Source: CAZFLM01 sp964519955
GTDB taxonomy: Bacteria > Armatimonadota > Chthonomonadetes > Chthonomonadales > CAJBBX01
DNA length: 64,000 nucleotides
Assembly (NCBI GenBank): GCA_964519955.1
Contig: CAZFLM010000005.1
Location: 81,099 to 145,098 of the forward strand
Reading direction: 5' to 3'
The notes under the pieces: generated by a model
The model's input: only the letters and a program-made list of their open reading frames with translations
What the model was told of the DNA's origin: nothing
Database searches by the model: none
Made by a program: the position numbers and the translations under genes
Part shown: piece after piece, positions 1-9,621 of the stretch
Position numbering within the stretch: position 1 is the first letter of the stretch
Layout of the letters: each line of letters starts with the position of its first letter

Positions 1-9
1 GATCTTCAT
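1..9 (-). CDS. 5' end of an unidentified gene running off the left edge
   Basis: Only the first three codons (Met-Lys-Ile) of a minus-strand gene lie in the window. The start is supported by a full GGAGGTGA Shine-Dalgarno sequence (minus strand, positions 16-23), six bases before the ATG. It would lie just downstream of the sugar-phosphate isomerase gene in the same direction, separated by a GC-rich hairpin. Nothing can be said about its product. Confidence 0.5.
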
Positions 10-33
10 CGGCGGTCACCTCCGTGCATGGGA

Positions 34-63
34 ACGGCCCCCGGGCACGCGCCTGGGGGCCGT
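34..63 (-). terminator. GC-rich hairpin, possible terminator
   Basis: ACGGCCCCC (34-42) pairs perfectly with GGGGGCCGT (55-63) around a 12-base loop. It lies 23 bases past the stop of the isomerase gene and just before the next minus-strand ribosome site. There is no clear U-tract, so it may be a weak or Rho-assisted terminator or an mRNA-stabilising hairpin. Confidence 0.45.
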
Positions 64-85
64 CGTTGATCGCACCTGGAAACGC

Positions 86-958
86 CTACTTGCCCTTCGC
101 GAGCTTGCCGCACTCGTCGCTGAACCACTGGACGCACTTGCGGACGTTCTCCACCAGCTCGGCGCCGGACGTGCGCTCATACTCGATCGAGAACACGCCC
201 TTGAAGCCCTGCGACTTCAGCTCCTTGAGCTGGCCGGCCGCGTCGCCCACGCCCGTGCCCCACGGCACGTCGCCCTTCTCTTTGTCCAGGTCCTTGAAGT
301 GCAGGGAGACGATGCGCCCCTTGAGCTGCTTCAGGCACGCGACCGGGTTCAGGTCGGAGCGATACCAGTGGCCGGTGTCGGCGCACGAGCCGATGAGGTT
401 CGAGTGGCCGGCCACGACCTTCAGCACGGTCTCCGGGCTCCAGTAGTGCGAGGGCTTCGGGTGGTCGTGGATGGCGACCGCGATCTTGTACTCCTTGCAG
501 AGCTTGTCGATGAGATCGAACTGATCCTCGCCCGGCTCGGCGACGATGACCTGCAGGTTCAGCTTCTTCGCGAAGTCGAACAGCTTGCGGGCGCCCGGCT
601 CATCCCCCGGTATCCCGGTGACGCCAAACGCGACGGGCGTCACGCCGGATGTCTTGAACTTGAAGATGACCTGATCGAGCACATCGCTCGGCACGTTCTG
701 GTCGATGCCGGTCGCGATGTCCTTGGAGATGCGCTGGCCGGGGAACATCTCGATGTAGCGGATGCCCAGCTTCTGGAGCGTGTCGATCGTGTCGAAGAGG
801 GTCAGTTCGCGGAACGTCCAGGCCTGCGAACTCAGCTTCCAGCCGAGCTTGTTCATCGCGGCGTAGTTGAGCTGCGGCGGCTCCTGGGCGGCGGCTGGAA
901 GCGCCATGGCGGCGAGCGCCAGCGCGCTGACGGCGGCAAAGCAGAGGACTGATCGCAT
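86..958 (-). CDS. Secreted sugar-phosphate isomerase/epimerase-like TIM barrel protein
   Basis: A 290-residue protein with an N-terminal signal peptide (residues 1-21, ending ALPAAAQ), followed by a xylose-isomerase-like TIM barrel (AP endonuclease 2 family fold). Features that fit the family are IEMFPG near the first strands, the metal-site-like IHDHPKPSHYW, the CADTGHW motif, the VSLHFKDL strand and a final FSIEYE. Such exported isomerase/epimerase proteins are common beside Gfo/Idh/MocA oxidoreductases and secreted glycosidases. The substrate is unknown. The ATG at 958 is chosen because AGGAG lies six bases upstream and it gives a clean signal peptide. The rhamnose transporter gene lies upstream in the same direction, which suggests sugar catabolism. 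Confidence 0.85.
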   Translation of the reverse strand: MRSVLCFAAVSALALAAMALPAAAQEPPQLNYAAMNKLGWKLSSQAWTFRELTLFDTIDTLQKLGIRYIEMFPGQRISKDIATGIDQNVPSDVLDQVIFKFKTSGVTPVAFGVTGIPGDEPGARKLFDFAKKLNLQVIVAEPGEDQFDLIDKLCKEYKIAVAIHDHPKPSHYWSPETVLKVVAGHSNLIGSCADTGHWYRSDLNPVACLKQLKGRIVSLHFKDLDKEKGDVPWGTGVGDAAGQLKELKSQGFKGVFSIEYERTSGAELVENVRKCVQWFSDECGKLAKGK

Positions 959-1068
959 GCGGATCTCCTGACGGTTGGATCTGACGGGTGTGGGAGCGGC
1001 CACATCGCCACCCCCTACGATACCTGACGAGCGCGCCACTCGGCGGTGACAGCCGGGGAGCGCACCGA

Positions 1069-2163
1069 CTAGCGAACGGAATCCCTCTCGAGCGCGACGG
1101 GCTTCGCCTGCTCCTTGGCCTTCGCCTCCAGGTTGCTTCCGTGGCCCACAACGACCATGGAGCCGATCAGCACAACGAGGCCGGCGACCACCAAGCGACG
1201 CGTGCGGCGGCCGCTGCCGCTCCACTCCTTCAGCGCGATGCCCCACAGCGTGCTGAAGATGATGATCGCCGACATGTGCAGTGCCCAGCTCACGAAGTTG
1301 AAGCTGCCCATCTGGGTCGTGCCCATGCCGTAGAACATGAACTGCAGGTACCAGGTCGTGCCGGCCAGCGCGCAGAGCAGGTAGTTGAGCGCGCGCGAGT
1401 TGCTCGCGGACACGTACTGGCGACCGGTCCGGTTCCGGGTCATCAGGTACACGCACCAGACCAGGTTCGTGGTGAAGCCCCCCGCCATAATGACGATGTA
1501 GGCCGGAGAGGTCTGGAACAGGTCCGGCACGTGATGCGCCACGGCCACCTTGCTGATCGGCGCAGCCGCGGCGATGGCGAAAGCCATGCACGCACTCATG
1601 ATGCCGGAGAAGGTGGCGACGACGATGCCCTTGACGAAGTTGAACTCCTGGATCGTCGCCTGCTTCTGCTCGGCCGAGAGCTCCCGCTCCTTGGACCGGC
1701 CCGCCATGCCGCTCACGGCGATGCCGGCCAGGCAAATGGCCACGCCGAGGAGCGTGATCTGGCCGGAAGTCCGCAGGAAGTACCCACCCAACTCGCCTCC
1801 GAACAGCGGCGGAACGAGCGTGCCGAATGCCGCGCAGAACCCGAGCGCCACCGCGTAGCCCAGCGCGATGCCGAGATACCGCATCGAGAGGCCGAACGTC
1901 AGCCCGCCGATGCCCCACAGCAGCCCGAAGAGGAACGCCCACGCGATGCTGCTCGGCGGCGACTCCCGCAGGATCTTGACGGTGTCTGGGGCCGCGATCA
2001 GCGAGACGACCCACGGTGCGATGATCCAACTGAACAAGCCGCCGGCCAGCCAGAACACCTCCCACGACCAGCCCTTCACCTTGCGGTACGGCACGTAGAA
2101 GCTGGCCGCCGCGAGGCCGCCGATCGAGTGCAGCAGGACGCCGAAGAACGGATTGGGCTGCAT
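1069..2163 (-). CDS. rhaT: L-rhamnose/proton symporter RhaT family permease
   Basis: A 364-residue integral membrane protein with about ten hydrophobic segments and the hallmark RhaT start (NPFFGVLLHSIGGLAAASFY, then VKGWSWEVFW). Further family features are GLLWGIGGLTFGLSMRYLG and the C-terminal segment near GTTQMG. The length matches RhaT of enterobacteria (about 344 residues). RhaT family members import L-rhamnose, and sometimes related sugars, with protons across the inner membrane. The substrate here is inferred from family only. It sits between a predicted SGNH esterase and a sugar isomerase on the same strand, consistent with use of rhamnose-containing polysaccharide. The start at 2163 opens directly with the conserved family N-terminus. 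Confidence 0.87.
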   Translation of the reverse strand: MQPNPFFGVLLHSIGGLAAASFYVPYRKVKGWSWEVFWLAGGLFSWIIAPWVVSLIAAPDTVKILRESPPSSIAWAFLFGLLWGIGGLTFGLSMRYLGIALGYAVALGFCAAFGTLVPPLFGGELGGYFLRTSGQITLLGVAICLAGIAVSGMAGRSKERELSAEQKQATIQEFNFVKGIVVATFSGIMSACMAFAIAAAAPISKVAVAHHVPDLFQTSPAYIVIMAGGFTTNLVWCVYLMTRNRTGRQYVSASNSRALNYLLCALAGTTWYLQFMFYGMGTTQMGSFNFVSWALHMSAIIIFSTLWGIALKEWSGSGRRTRRLVVAGLVVLIGSMVVVGHGSNLEAKAKEQAKPVALERDSVR

Positions 2164-2196
2164 GGGCTCGTCTCCTGGCAGAGGGATGACAGCTCG

Positions 2197-3180
2197 CTAG
2201 TTCGCCTGGGCCGCACCTGCCCGCTCCCGGATGCGGTGCTCCAGCTCGGCGGCCCTCGCGGCGGCATCCGCGATGGGCAGCCCGGCCGGCATGCCGGGGC
2301 GCTTGTGGCCGATGTCCGACAGCCAGGCGTCGGTCAGGATGCGCTGGCGCTCGTGAACCAGTGCCGCGACCTCCGACGGTGGGCCTGGCTCGATGGGCGG
2401 CAGCGTCGCGGCGGGCGCGCCCCAGGCGCGCAGCACCTCGCGCGCCATGAGGCGATGGCCGGCCTCGTTCAGGTGGACGCCGTCGCCCGCCAGCGTGAAC
2501 GCCGGTTCCGTGCGCCGCTTCTCGGCCACGTACGCGCTCACTGCCCGATGTACGTCGGCGACCGCCCAGCCCGACCGCTTCTTGCTCAGCAGCCACTCGC
2601 CATACCGGCGCAGCACGTCGTCGTAGCCCTCGTACGGGCGGCCCGAAGGGTACTCTTCGAGGCCGGCGGGCAGCGTCGTCGCGTGGATCGGCACAGGATC
2701 GAACGGCGGCGGCGTGAGCAACAGCAGCCGGGCGCCCGCCTTCTTCGCCGCGGCACGCAGGCGCTCGATGCCGGACTGGTACTTGGCGAAGTGGCCCTCG
2801 TCGTAGGGGTAGTAGATGCCGTCGTTCATGCCGTAGCAGGCGACGACGAGCTGCGGCCTGGTCTTCGCAGACACGCGGTCGAGCCGCTCCGCCAGGTCGG
2901 GCCGAGGGAACGCGCCGCCCGCGTGGTTCGGCTCCGTCAGGCCGGACACGTTCTCGCTCGGCAGGCCGGCGTTCAGCAGCTCGTAGCGGCGCTCGGGGAA
3001 GCGGCGCAAGAGGTACTCGTCGATCACATCGACGTAGCCGCCCGCGTAGGTGATGCTGTCGCCCAGGAACAGCACACGCGAGACGCCGCGAAGCGCCTTC
3101 AGCTCAGGCGGCCGCGTGTCCCCGGCGGCGGCAAGGGGAACGAGCACCGAGAAGATGCCGATCAACAAGACCTGCGTCAA
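2197..3180 (-). CDS. Secreted SGNH/GDSL-type esterase
   Basis: Predicted 327-residue SGNH hydrolase. With a TTG start at 3180 (preceded by GAGGGG) the protein opens with a hydrophobic signal segment (VLLIGIFSVLVPLAAAG). The GDSI block with the catalytic Ser follows at residues 40-43. A block-III-like CYGMNDG (N) comes mid-protein, and the catalytic Asp/His pair is in DGVHLN near residue 245. Longer in-frame readings upstream add only low-complexity, shadow-like sequence, so the TTG start is preferred. SGNH enzymes in such loci commonly remove acetyl or other ester groups from polysaccharides. It lies 33 bases upstream of the RhaT gene in the same direction, so co-transcription is likely. Confidence 0.82.
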   Translation of the reverse strand: MTQVLLIGIFSVLVPLAAAGDTRPPELKALRGVSRVLFLGDSITYAGGYVDVIDEYLLRRFPERRYELLNAGLPSENVSGLTEPNHAGGAFPRPDLAERLDRVSAKTRPQLVVACYGMNDGIYYPYDEGHFAKYQSGIERLRAAAKKAGARLLLLTPPPFDPVPIHATTLPAGLEEYPSGRPYEGYDDVLRRYGEWLLSKKRSGWAVADVHRAVSAYVAEKRRTEPAFTLAGDGVHLNEAGHRLMAREVLRAWGAPAATLPPIEPGPPSEVAALVHERQRILTDAWLSDIGHKRPGMPAGLPIADAAARAAELEHRIRERAGAAQAN

Positions 3181-3358
3181 GTAGCCCCTCCGCCCGGCCG
3201 GCCGATGCGGCCTCCGCCTCTGGCGCGCAGAGAGTGTGCGACGGCAGGAGAGGCGACGAAACGCCGCCGGGCTCCCGATGGCCGGGTCCAGTGGCTGTTC
3301 ACCTTCGGGAGCGGCGGTTCCTTCGCTCCACCGGGCAGTGTGCGGGGCGATCGCCGCC

Positions 3359-6139
3359 CTATCGGCTATCGAGGACCTCGCGCACCTTGCGGGCCAGGTC
3401 ATCGGGCGCAAAAGGCTTGGGCAGGAACGCGATGCCGGGGTCGAGCACGCCGTGATGGGCCACAGCCGACTCCGCGTGGCCGGACATGAAGAGCACCTTG
3501 GCCTGGGAGTCGTGCTCGAGCAGGCGGTCGGCCACCTCGCGGCCGCTCATGCCCGGCATGATCACGTCGGTGACCAGCAGGTCGATGGCGCCGAGGTTGT
3601 CGAGCGCGAGGGCCACCGCCTCAGTGCCGTTGGCGGCCTCGATGACGCGGTAACCCACTGCGCGCAGCGACTGCGACGCCAGCGCCCGAACGTCCGGCTG
3701 GTCCTCGGCCAACAAAATCGTCTCGGTGCCACCGCGCACCGGCTCGGCCGGCTCCGTCCCCATGGTGTCGCTGCCCATCGAGCGCGCCGCCCGCGGAAGC
3801 AGGACGCGGAAGGTCGTACCGCGCCCCGCCTCGCTGTACACGCGGATGTGCCCGCCGGATTGCTGGACGATACCGTGGCAAGTAGCGAGGCCAAGGCCCG
3901 TGCCCTGCCCCGGCGGCTTCGTCGTGAAGAACGGCTCGAACAGGTGCGACTGGACCTCCGCGTTCATGCCGACGCCGGTGTCGCTGACGGCTAGCTCGAC
4001 ATACGCGCCTGGCGCCACGTCGCCATAGAGCTGTGCCCCCTCGTCCGAGAGCACACGATTGCTTGTCGAGATCGTCAGCTCGCCGCCGCCGGGCATCGCG
4101 TCGCGCGCGTTGAGGGCCATGTTGACGATGACCTGCTGAAGCTGCCCGGGGTCAGCCTCCACCGTCCACAGATCCTCGCAGAGGGCGAGGCGAACATGGA
4201 TATCTTCCCGCATCAGCGGCACCAGAACTCGCTCGGCCTCGCACACGGCCGGGTTGAGGCTCAGCAGCTTCGGTTCGGCCACCTGGCGGCGTGCAAAGGC
4301 AAGGAGCTGCCTGGTGAGTTCGGCGGCTCGCTCGCCGGCGCGCTCGATGTGCGTGAGGTAGCCGGCCGATGCGCCGTCTTCACCCAGCCTGGGGCGCAGC
4401 AGGTTGGCATACCCGATGATCGCCGTGAGAAGGTTGTTGAAGTCGTGCGCGATGCCGCCCGCGAGGCGGCCGACTGCCTCCATCTTCTGCGCTCGCAGGA
4501 GCTGATCCTGGAGCCGCTTCTGCTCGGTGATGTCCTGAACCAGCCCATCGTAGGACAGGACACGCCCGTCGGCATCCCAGTGCGTCGATGTCGTGCTTCG
4601 AACCCAGCGGACAGCGCCGTCCTTGCGCACGATGCGGTGCTCGATCGAAGGGGGGCTCTCGCCGGCAAGGACGCGGCGCCCCGCGTCAAGGACCAGTTCG
4701 CGGTCCTCCTCAACCACCATGCTCAACCACAGACTGGGATCGGCGGCGAACTCCTCCGCCGCGTAGCCGGTAACGGCCACGCAGCCGGGACCGTGGCGCG
4801 TGTCGACCGGCGCGCCGTTGGCCACGTGCACGGTGTAGATGTAGTCGGTCACGGCCTGGACGATGCGCCGATAGCGCTCCTCGCTGGCGCGTCTGGCTTC
4901 CTCAGCGCGCTTGCGCTCGGTGATGTCCAGCCGGAACTCCGACAGGCCGACGATGCCACCATCCTCGCCCTTGACCGGGTATCCGCGGATGTACCAGGTG
5001 CGCCCGTCGGCAGTCGTGAGTTCGCCTTCCTGCGCCTGCCCGGTCTCGCGAGCCCGCAGAACAGGGCAGTCGACGCACGGCTCGCGGCGCTGGTGGTAGA
5101 ACTCATAGCAGTACCGCCCCTGCATCTCCTCAGACGATGTGCGGGCGCTCTCGGAGGCCGTCCGGTTCGCCCAGAGGATGCGCAGGTCGGGCGCGAAGTG
5201 GGTGATAATCTCCGAGGAGCTGTCCAGGATCCTCGACAACTCCTCTTCAGCACGGCGTACCGCGGCTGCCGCCTTCTTGCGCTCGCCGATCTCGCGCACC
5301 GCAGCCACCACGAATGGCTCACCGCCGATGTCGACGCGCTTCAGGCTCACCTCCACCCAGAACGCTTCGCCGGAGCGCCGCTTGGCGTGCCACTCGAAGA
5401 GCTGGGGCCCTTCCTCCGCCGCGCGCCTCAGGTACTCCATCGCGGCCTCGGCGGTGTACGGTGGAATCAGCGTGCTGCAGGACTCGGGAGTCGCGTCCCG
5501 CATTTCGTCACGCGAGTACCCGTACAGCTCCTCGGTGCGGCGATTGCAGTTCACCACGATGCCTGAACCCAGCTCGTGGATCATGATCGCATCGTTCGCC
5601 GCGTCGAAGACGGCGCGGTAACGTTCTTCGCTCTCCCGCAGGGCCTCCTCGGCCTGGGCCCGGTCGGAGATGTCCTGGAGGGTCTCGACTGCACCGATGA
5701 TGGTCCCGTCGCCGTCGCGAATCGTCGTCGCGAGGAAGTGAAGCAAGCGGCCTGCCTCGCCCAATCTGGGGATGAAGCTCGTGCCAACGACACCATCATG
5801 GATGAGGGTCGACCACTCGGAGTGGGGATAGAAGGCGGGGACCTCGTCGGCGCGGCCGTCGACCAGCAGATCGGCCAGGCAGGGGCGCTCCGCGGGGTAG
5901 AAGGCCGACCACTGGCGCGTAGTACCGACGACGGCGTCGGCCGACACTCCGGTGAGCACCTCGAGCGCGCGGTTCCACTGCACCACGCGGTGCTCGGCGT
6001 CGATGACGAACTGCGGTATGGGCGAGCCGTGGATGGCCGCGTAGAGCATGCGGTCCGAGTGCCGCCTCCCGGTGCCGCCTCGCCGGCCGCCGGGCTTGCC
6101 GGAGTGACTATCCTTACTGGGGTTGTCGTGCCCGCTCAT
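3359..6139 (-). CDS. PAS-domain hybrid sensor histidine kinase with C-terminal receiver
   Basis: A 926-residue, apparently soluble hybrid kinase. Four PAS domains lie at about residues 33-160, 170-288, 300-410 and 420-540. The third has paired cysteines (CVDCPV, 355-360) of a kind often seen in redox- or metal-linked PAS domains. A HisKA domain follows with the phosphorylated His at 565 (GGIAHDFNN), then an HATPase domain with N-box NARDAMP and G boxes SDTGVGM and GTGLGLA, and a receiver with Asp858 in TDVIMPGM and Lys908. There are no membrane segments, so the signal is probably cytoplasmic. The start is the ATG at 6139 with AGGAG eight bases upstream. The neighbouring glycosidase genes suggest, but do not show, control of carbohydrate use. 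Confidence 0.93.
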   Translation of the reverse strand: MSGHDNPSKDSHSGKPGGRRGGTGRRHSDRMLYAAIHGSPIPQFVIDAEHRVVQWNRALEVLTGVSADAVVGTTRQWSAFYPAERPCLADLLVDGRADEVPAFYPHSEWSTLIHDGVVGTSFIPRLGEAGRLLHFLATTIRDGDGTIIGAVETLQDISDRAQAEEALRESEERYRAVFDAANDAIMIHELGSGIVVNCNRRTEELYGYSRDEMRDATPESCSTLIPPYTAEAAMEYLRRAAEEGPQLFEWHAKRRSGEAFWVEVSLKRVDIGGEPFVVAAVREIGERKKAAAAVRRAEEELSRILDSSSEIITHFAPDLRILWANRTASESARTSSEEMQGRYCYEFYHQRREPCVDCPVLRARETGQAQEGELTTADGRTWYIRGYPVKGEDGGIVGLSEFRLDITERKRAEEARRASEERYRRIVQAVTDYIYTVHVANGAPVDTRHGPGCVAVTGYAAEEFAADPSLWLSMVVEEDRELVLDAGRRVLAGESPPSIEHRIVRKDGAVRWVRSTTSTHWDADGRVLSYDGLVQDITEQKRLQDQLLRAQKMEAVGRLAGGIAHDFNNLLTAIIGYANLLRPRLGEDGASAGYLTHIERAGERAAELTRQLLAFARRQVAEPKLLSLNPAVCEAERVLVPLMREDIHVRLALCEDLWTVEADPGQLQQVIVNMALNARDAMPGGGELTISTSNRVLSDEGAQLYGDVAPGAYVELAVSDTGVGMNAEVQSHLFEPFFTTKPPGQGTGLGLATCHGIVQQSGGHIRVYSEAGRGTTFRVLLPRAARSMGSDTMGTEPAEPVRGGTETILLAEDQPDVRALASQSLRAVGYRVIEAANGTEAVALALDNLGAIDLLVTDVIMPGMSGREVADRLLEHDSQAKVLFMSGHAESAVAHHGVLDPGIAFLPKPFAPDDLARKVREVLDSR

Positions 6140-6324
6140 ACAAGGGGCTCCTGGCACCCCACCAGAAGGGGGATGCACCTGCCTCGGCGAAGATGAGGCC
6201 GCAACTGCCGTTCGCTGGCCGGCAGGCACACTCCTCCTGCACCGGCCCGATCCCTGGAGCACGCCGCCCGGCCCAGACTCGTCCTCGCACCGATTGTCGG
6301 CATCGCCGCGGGCAGTAACCAGTG

Positions 6325-8640
6325 CTACTTGCGGCGCAGCACCATCACATCGAAAACGCCGCCGGCGATCTGGCCCTTCGACGCCTCAAATCGCACCGTC
6401 ACCTTCTGCTTGTGCTTGAGCACCTCGGCGGACAGCGGGTACGCTCGATCGAAGAACTCGCCCGGTCGGTTGTTGGCCAGCGTCTCGGTCGCGAGCTTCA
6501 CCCCATCGACGAGCACGTCGAACGTTCTGTTCCCCGCGTCGCTGCCCCAGTAGGTCACGACGAGGTCGAGGGCGGTCCCCTGCTCCACCTTCAGTTCGTA
6601 CGAGAACCAGCCGTCCGGAGCGTGACGCCACTTGCGGTCGCCGAAGTCCCCGGCACTCGTGTTCTCGCCCGCCATCTTGTGGTCGCGCTCGTTCTGGTCG
6701 TAGCCCGGGTGCACCGCGTCGACCGTTCGGGCCTCGAGGTCCTTCTTCCGAGCCTGCACCGCGCGGTACTCCTCCTGCTTCGCCGCCCACTGCGTATCGG
6801 TGAACACATCCCAGTAGACCGTGTAGGGCGTCTTGTACATCCGCCAGAACGGGCTCAGCGTCACGGGCACGCCGTCACTGGCGCCGGGCTTGCGGAACGC
6901 CCGCGCATCGGCCTTGAAGGTGAGCGCGTCGCCTGCGGGAGTCAACAAGGCGGCGAGCTGGCTGTGCGGCGCGACGATGGCCGGGAGCGGCTCCTTGGTG
7001 TCGACCGGCGCGGACAGCACGATCGGCCCGTACAGGAACGCCAGGCGGTCCGGGTTGTCACGGAATCCCTCGGTGCGCAGCCCCATCGGCAGGCCTATCT
7101 CGACGAGGTCGCCGGTCTGCCAGGTGCGCTTGATGGCCGCGTAGCTCCCCGGCTTGGCCGACACGCTCTGCGCCTCGCCGTTCACCTTCACCTCGAACGG
7201 GCCGGCGATCCACGAGGGCACGCGCACGCGCAGCTCCAGATCCACCGGCTTGAGGCACGTGAAGAGCAGGCTGGTCGAGGCTTCGTCCGGAAACGACGTG
7301 ACCTGCCGGAGCGTGATGCCCGTCTGCTCCCACTTCAGCTCCGACGCGACGAACAGGTTCACGTACAGCGCCCGGGCGCCCTCGTGGAAGTAGATCGCGT
7401 CGCCATACCGCGCATGGTTCTCCACGCCCGTGCCGGTGCAGCACCAGAAGCAGTCCTCGGGACCGTTGAACTCCTTGTGCGAACCGGGGCGCAGCGGCAC
7501 GTAGTAGCACATCATCCCCGTCTCCGGGTTCTGCGAGGCCAGGATGTGGTTGTAGAGCGCGCGCTCGTAGTAGTCGGCGTACTCGGCCTTTGGCTCCCAG
7601 GTGAAGAGCTGCCGGGTGAGCTTGAGCATGTTGTACGTGTTGCAGGTCTCCGTCGTGCTGGGCCCGAACGCCTGCGAGAGGCGCTCCTTGGCGGAGAACA
7701 TCTCGCCGTCGCTGTGCCCGCCGATGACGTAGGAGCGCTCCTGGGTGATGACCTCCCACGCGAACCGGGCGGCCTCGGCCAGCGCCTTGTCGCCGTCCAG
7801 CTCGTACTGCCGCGCCGCGCCGATGAACTTGGGGATCTGCGTGTTGGCGTGCAGCCCCGTCAGGCGGTCCTGGCGGCGCGAGAGCGGATCGAGCACGACG
7901 TGGTGGTTGAAGCGCTGCGCCAGCTCCATGTAGCTCTTGTCGCCGGTCGCCGCGTAGAGGTTCGCCAGGGTCTCGTTCATGCCGCCGTGCTCATTGCCGA
8001 GCATGCCCTGGAACTGCTCGTCGGTCATCTTGGCGGCGCGCTTCTTCTCCCAGTCGGCGAACTTGCGCGCGACCTCCAGCGCCCGCTTGTCATCGCAGAG
8101 CGCATACACGTCCAGCAAGCCGGCGAAGATCTTGTGCAGCGTGTACCAGGGCGCCCACACTTGCTGCCGCGCCTCGACGCGGTCGATGAACGTCTCCGGG
8201 TACGCGCTCAGGTAGCCGCTGCCCAGCTTCTCCTGGCACTTGGCCAACTCGGCCACCATGTAGACCGCGTTCTGCTTGAGCTTCTTGTCGCCGGTGCAGG
8301 CGAACATGCGGGCGCACGCCGACAGGTAGTGCCCCGCGAAGTGCCCGCGCACCTCGCAATCCGGCGCCTCCCACCCGCCGTACGGCTTCGCGGACGACGG
8401 CAACCCTGCCGTGACGCGGAAGTTGTGCAGCAGCCGGTCCGGGTCCAGGCTTAGCAGGTACTTGCGGTCCAGCTCCTGGGCGTGCTTGAACGGGCCATCC
8501 AGCAGGCGCACGTCGGACACGCGGAACGGCTCCGCCTTGAGCGGCACCACGGGCTTCACGCGATCCCCCTCCTCTGCCAGGGCCGCCGTACAGGCGGCGA
8601 GCAGCGCGACGAGCGCGCACAACGCGGTTGCATGGGACAT
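6325..8640 (-). CDS. Secreted GH127 family glycosidase (beta-L-arabinofuranosidase type, DUF1680)
   Basis: A 771-residue exported enzyme. Residues 1-22 form a signal peptide. The (alpha/alpha)6 barrel region carries GHFAGHYLSA, WYTLHKIFAGL and QFQGMLGNEHGGMNE. The zinc/cysteine site of GH127 is recognisable as Glu331-Thr-Cys333 (TTETCNTYNM) plus a cysteine pair at 400-401 (CFWCCTGTG). In the characterised Bifidobacterium HypBA1 such residues form a zinc thiolate site with a Cys nucleophile that releases beta-L-arabinofuranose. A C-terminal beta domain ends with a region like DUF6805 (PGYDQNERDHK onward). The ATG at 8640 has GGAGG six bases upstream. The GH43 gene lies directly upstream, so the pair probably releases arabinose. 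Confidence 0.92.
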   Translation of the reverse strand: MSHATALCALVALLAACTAALAEEGDRVKPVVPLKAEPFRVSDVRLLDGPFKHAQELDRKYLLSLDPDRLLHNFRVTAGLPSSAKPYGGWEAPDCEVRGHFAGHYLSACARMFACTGDKKLKQNAVYMVAELAKCQEKLGSGYLSAYPETFIDRVEARQQVWAPWYTLHKIFAGLLDVYALCDDKRALEVARKFADWEKKRAAKMTDEQFQGMLGNEHGGMNETLANLYAATGDKSYMELAQRFNHHVVLDPLSRRQDRLTGLHANTQIPKFIGAARQYELDGDKALAEAARFAWEVITQERSYVIGGHSDGEMFSAKERLSQAFGPSTTETCNTYNMLKLTRQLFTWEPKAEYADYYERALYNHILASQNPETGMMCYYVPLRPGSHKEFNGPEDCFWCCTGTGVENHARYGDAIYFHEGARALYVNLFVASELKWEQTGITLRQVTSFPDEASTSLLFTCLKPVDLELRVRVPSWIAGPFEVKVNGEAQSVSAKPGSYAAIKRTWQTGDLVEIGLPMGLRTEGFRDNPDRLAFLYGPIVLSAPVDTKEPLPAIVAPHSQLAALLTPAGDALTFKADARAFRKPGASDGVPVTLSPFWRMYKTPYTVYWDVFTDTQWAAKQEEYRAVQARKKDLEARTVDAVHPGYDQNERDHKMAGENTSAGDFGDRKWRHAPDGWFSYELKVEQGTALDLVVTYWGSDAGNRTFDVLVDGVKLATETLANNRPGEFFDRAYPLSAEVLKHKQKVTVRFEASKGQIAGGVFDVMVLRRK

Positions 8641-8657
8641 GTCGATCCTCCGTGCGC

Positions 8658-9611
8658 TCAGGCGGCGCCCGACGGCAGCGGCTGCGGCGTCCGAGTCGGG
8701 CCGATGAGCCGCAGCCCACCGTCGTCGTCGAACACGAGCCGGTCGATGTTGACCACGCGGTCGCCGGTCGGCCTGGCCGGATCGGCATGGGTATGGTACA
8801 CGCAGAACAGCTCCGTTCCGTCGGGCGAGGCCACGATCGAGTTGTGCCCCGGCGCGGAGACGCCGATGTCGAGCCGCGTCGCCGCGATGGGGTTGCCCGG
8901 GTACTTCGTCCACGGTCCGAGCGGGTGCGCGGCGGTGGCGCAGCCGATGCCGTAAGCCAGGGTACCCGTGTCGCAGGCGGAGTAGGTCATGTAGTACACG
9001 CCATTCCGCTTGAGCACCGTAGCCCCCTCGTTGCACCGGTTGCGCGGAAGCAGCGCGAGTTCCCATGGCTGGTCTGCCTCGCCCAGCTTCACCGGCTCCC
9101 CGACGGGCCCCGAAAGGTCATCCGCCAACCGCACGCCGTAGTTGATGCCGTAGGCGCACCCGTTCTCGCTGCCGTTTCGGCTGTAGTAGAGATACGGCGT
9201 CCCGTCGTCGTCCACGAAGATGTGCCCGTCGATGGTCGAGTGGCCGAAGTCGAACCACGGTCCGTACAACGTGGCGTAGGGCCCCTGCGGCTCGTCGGCC
9301 ACGGCAAGCCCCATCATCAGCAGGTCGCCGCCCGAGCGCCGCGCCAGGCCGCTGAAGGTCAGGTAGAAGCGCCCTCGGTACGCCTCGACCTCCGGCGCCC
9401 AGAACAGGTTGGTGGCGAAGCATCCCGGCTCCGGCCGCCACGCCCAGCCGAGCGGCTCCCACCGAACCAGATCAGGCGACCGGTAGCACTGGAATCCCTC
9501 CGCGGGGCAGGTGCTGCCGAACAGGTAGTAGCTCCCCTCGTGCCAGAGCGCGAAGGGATCGCCCATCACGATCGGTGTCTCGCCGACCGGGTTGGTGTAG
9601 GTTCGTATCAT
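8658..9611 (-). CDS. GH43 family glycoside hydrolase
   Basis: A 317-residue five-bladed beta-propeller glycosidase without a signal peptide. The GH43 catalytic triad is visible: the general base Asp18 in MGDPF, the pKa-modulating Asp128 in STIDGHIF and the acid Glu195 in CNEGATV. Family members cleave alpha-L-arabinofuranosides or beta-xylosides; the exact substrate is not readable. Because it lacks a leader while its GH127 partner is secreted, it may act on imported oligosaccharides. It lies 17 bases before the GH127 gene and 10 bases after the thymidylate synthase-like gene, all in one direction, so the three genes probably share an mRNA. Confidence 0.9.
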   Translation of the reverse strand: MIRTYTNPVGETPIVMGDPFALWHEGSYYLFGSTCPAEGFQCYRSPDLVRWEPLGWAWRPEPGCFATNLFWAPEVEAYRGRFYLTFSGLARRSGGDLLMMGLAVADEPQGPYATLYGPWFDFGHSTIDGHIFVDDDGTPYLYYSRNGSENGCAYGINYGVRLADDLSGPVGEPVKLGEADQPWELALLPRNRCNEGATVLKRNGVYYMTYSACDTGTLAYGIGCATAAHPLGPWTKYPGNPIAATRLDIGVSAPGHNSIVASPDGTELFCVYHTHADPARPTGDRVVNIDRLVFDDDGGLRLIGPTRTPQPLPSGAA

Positions 9612-9621
9612 CGGACCGGGG

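Noticed and set aside
1109..3489. Long plus-strand reading frame running opposite the rhamnose transporter and SGNH genes
   Set aside because: It is an antisense shadow in GC-rich sequence, with repetitive Arg/His/Gln composition and no ribosome site, while the minus-strand genes have domains and good starts.
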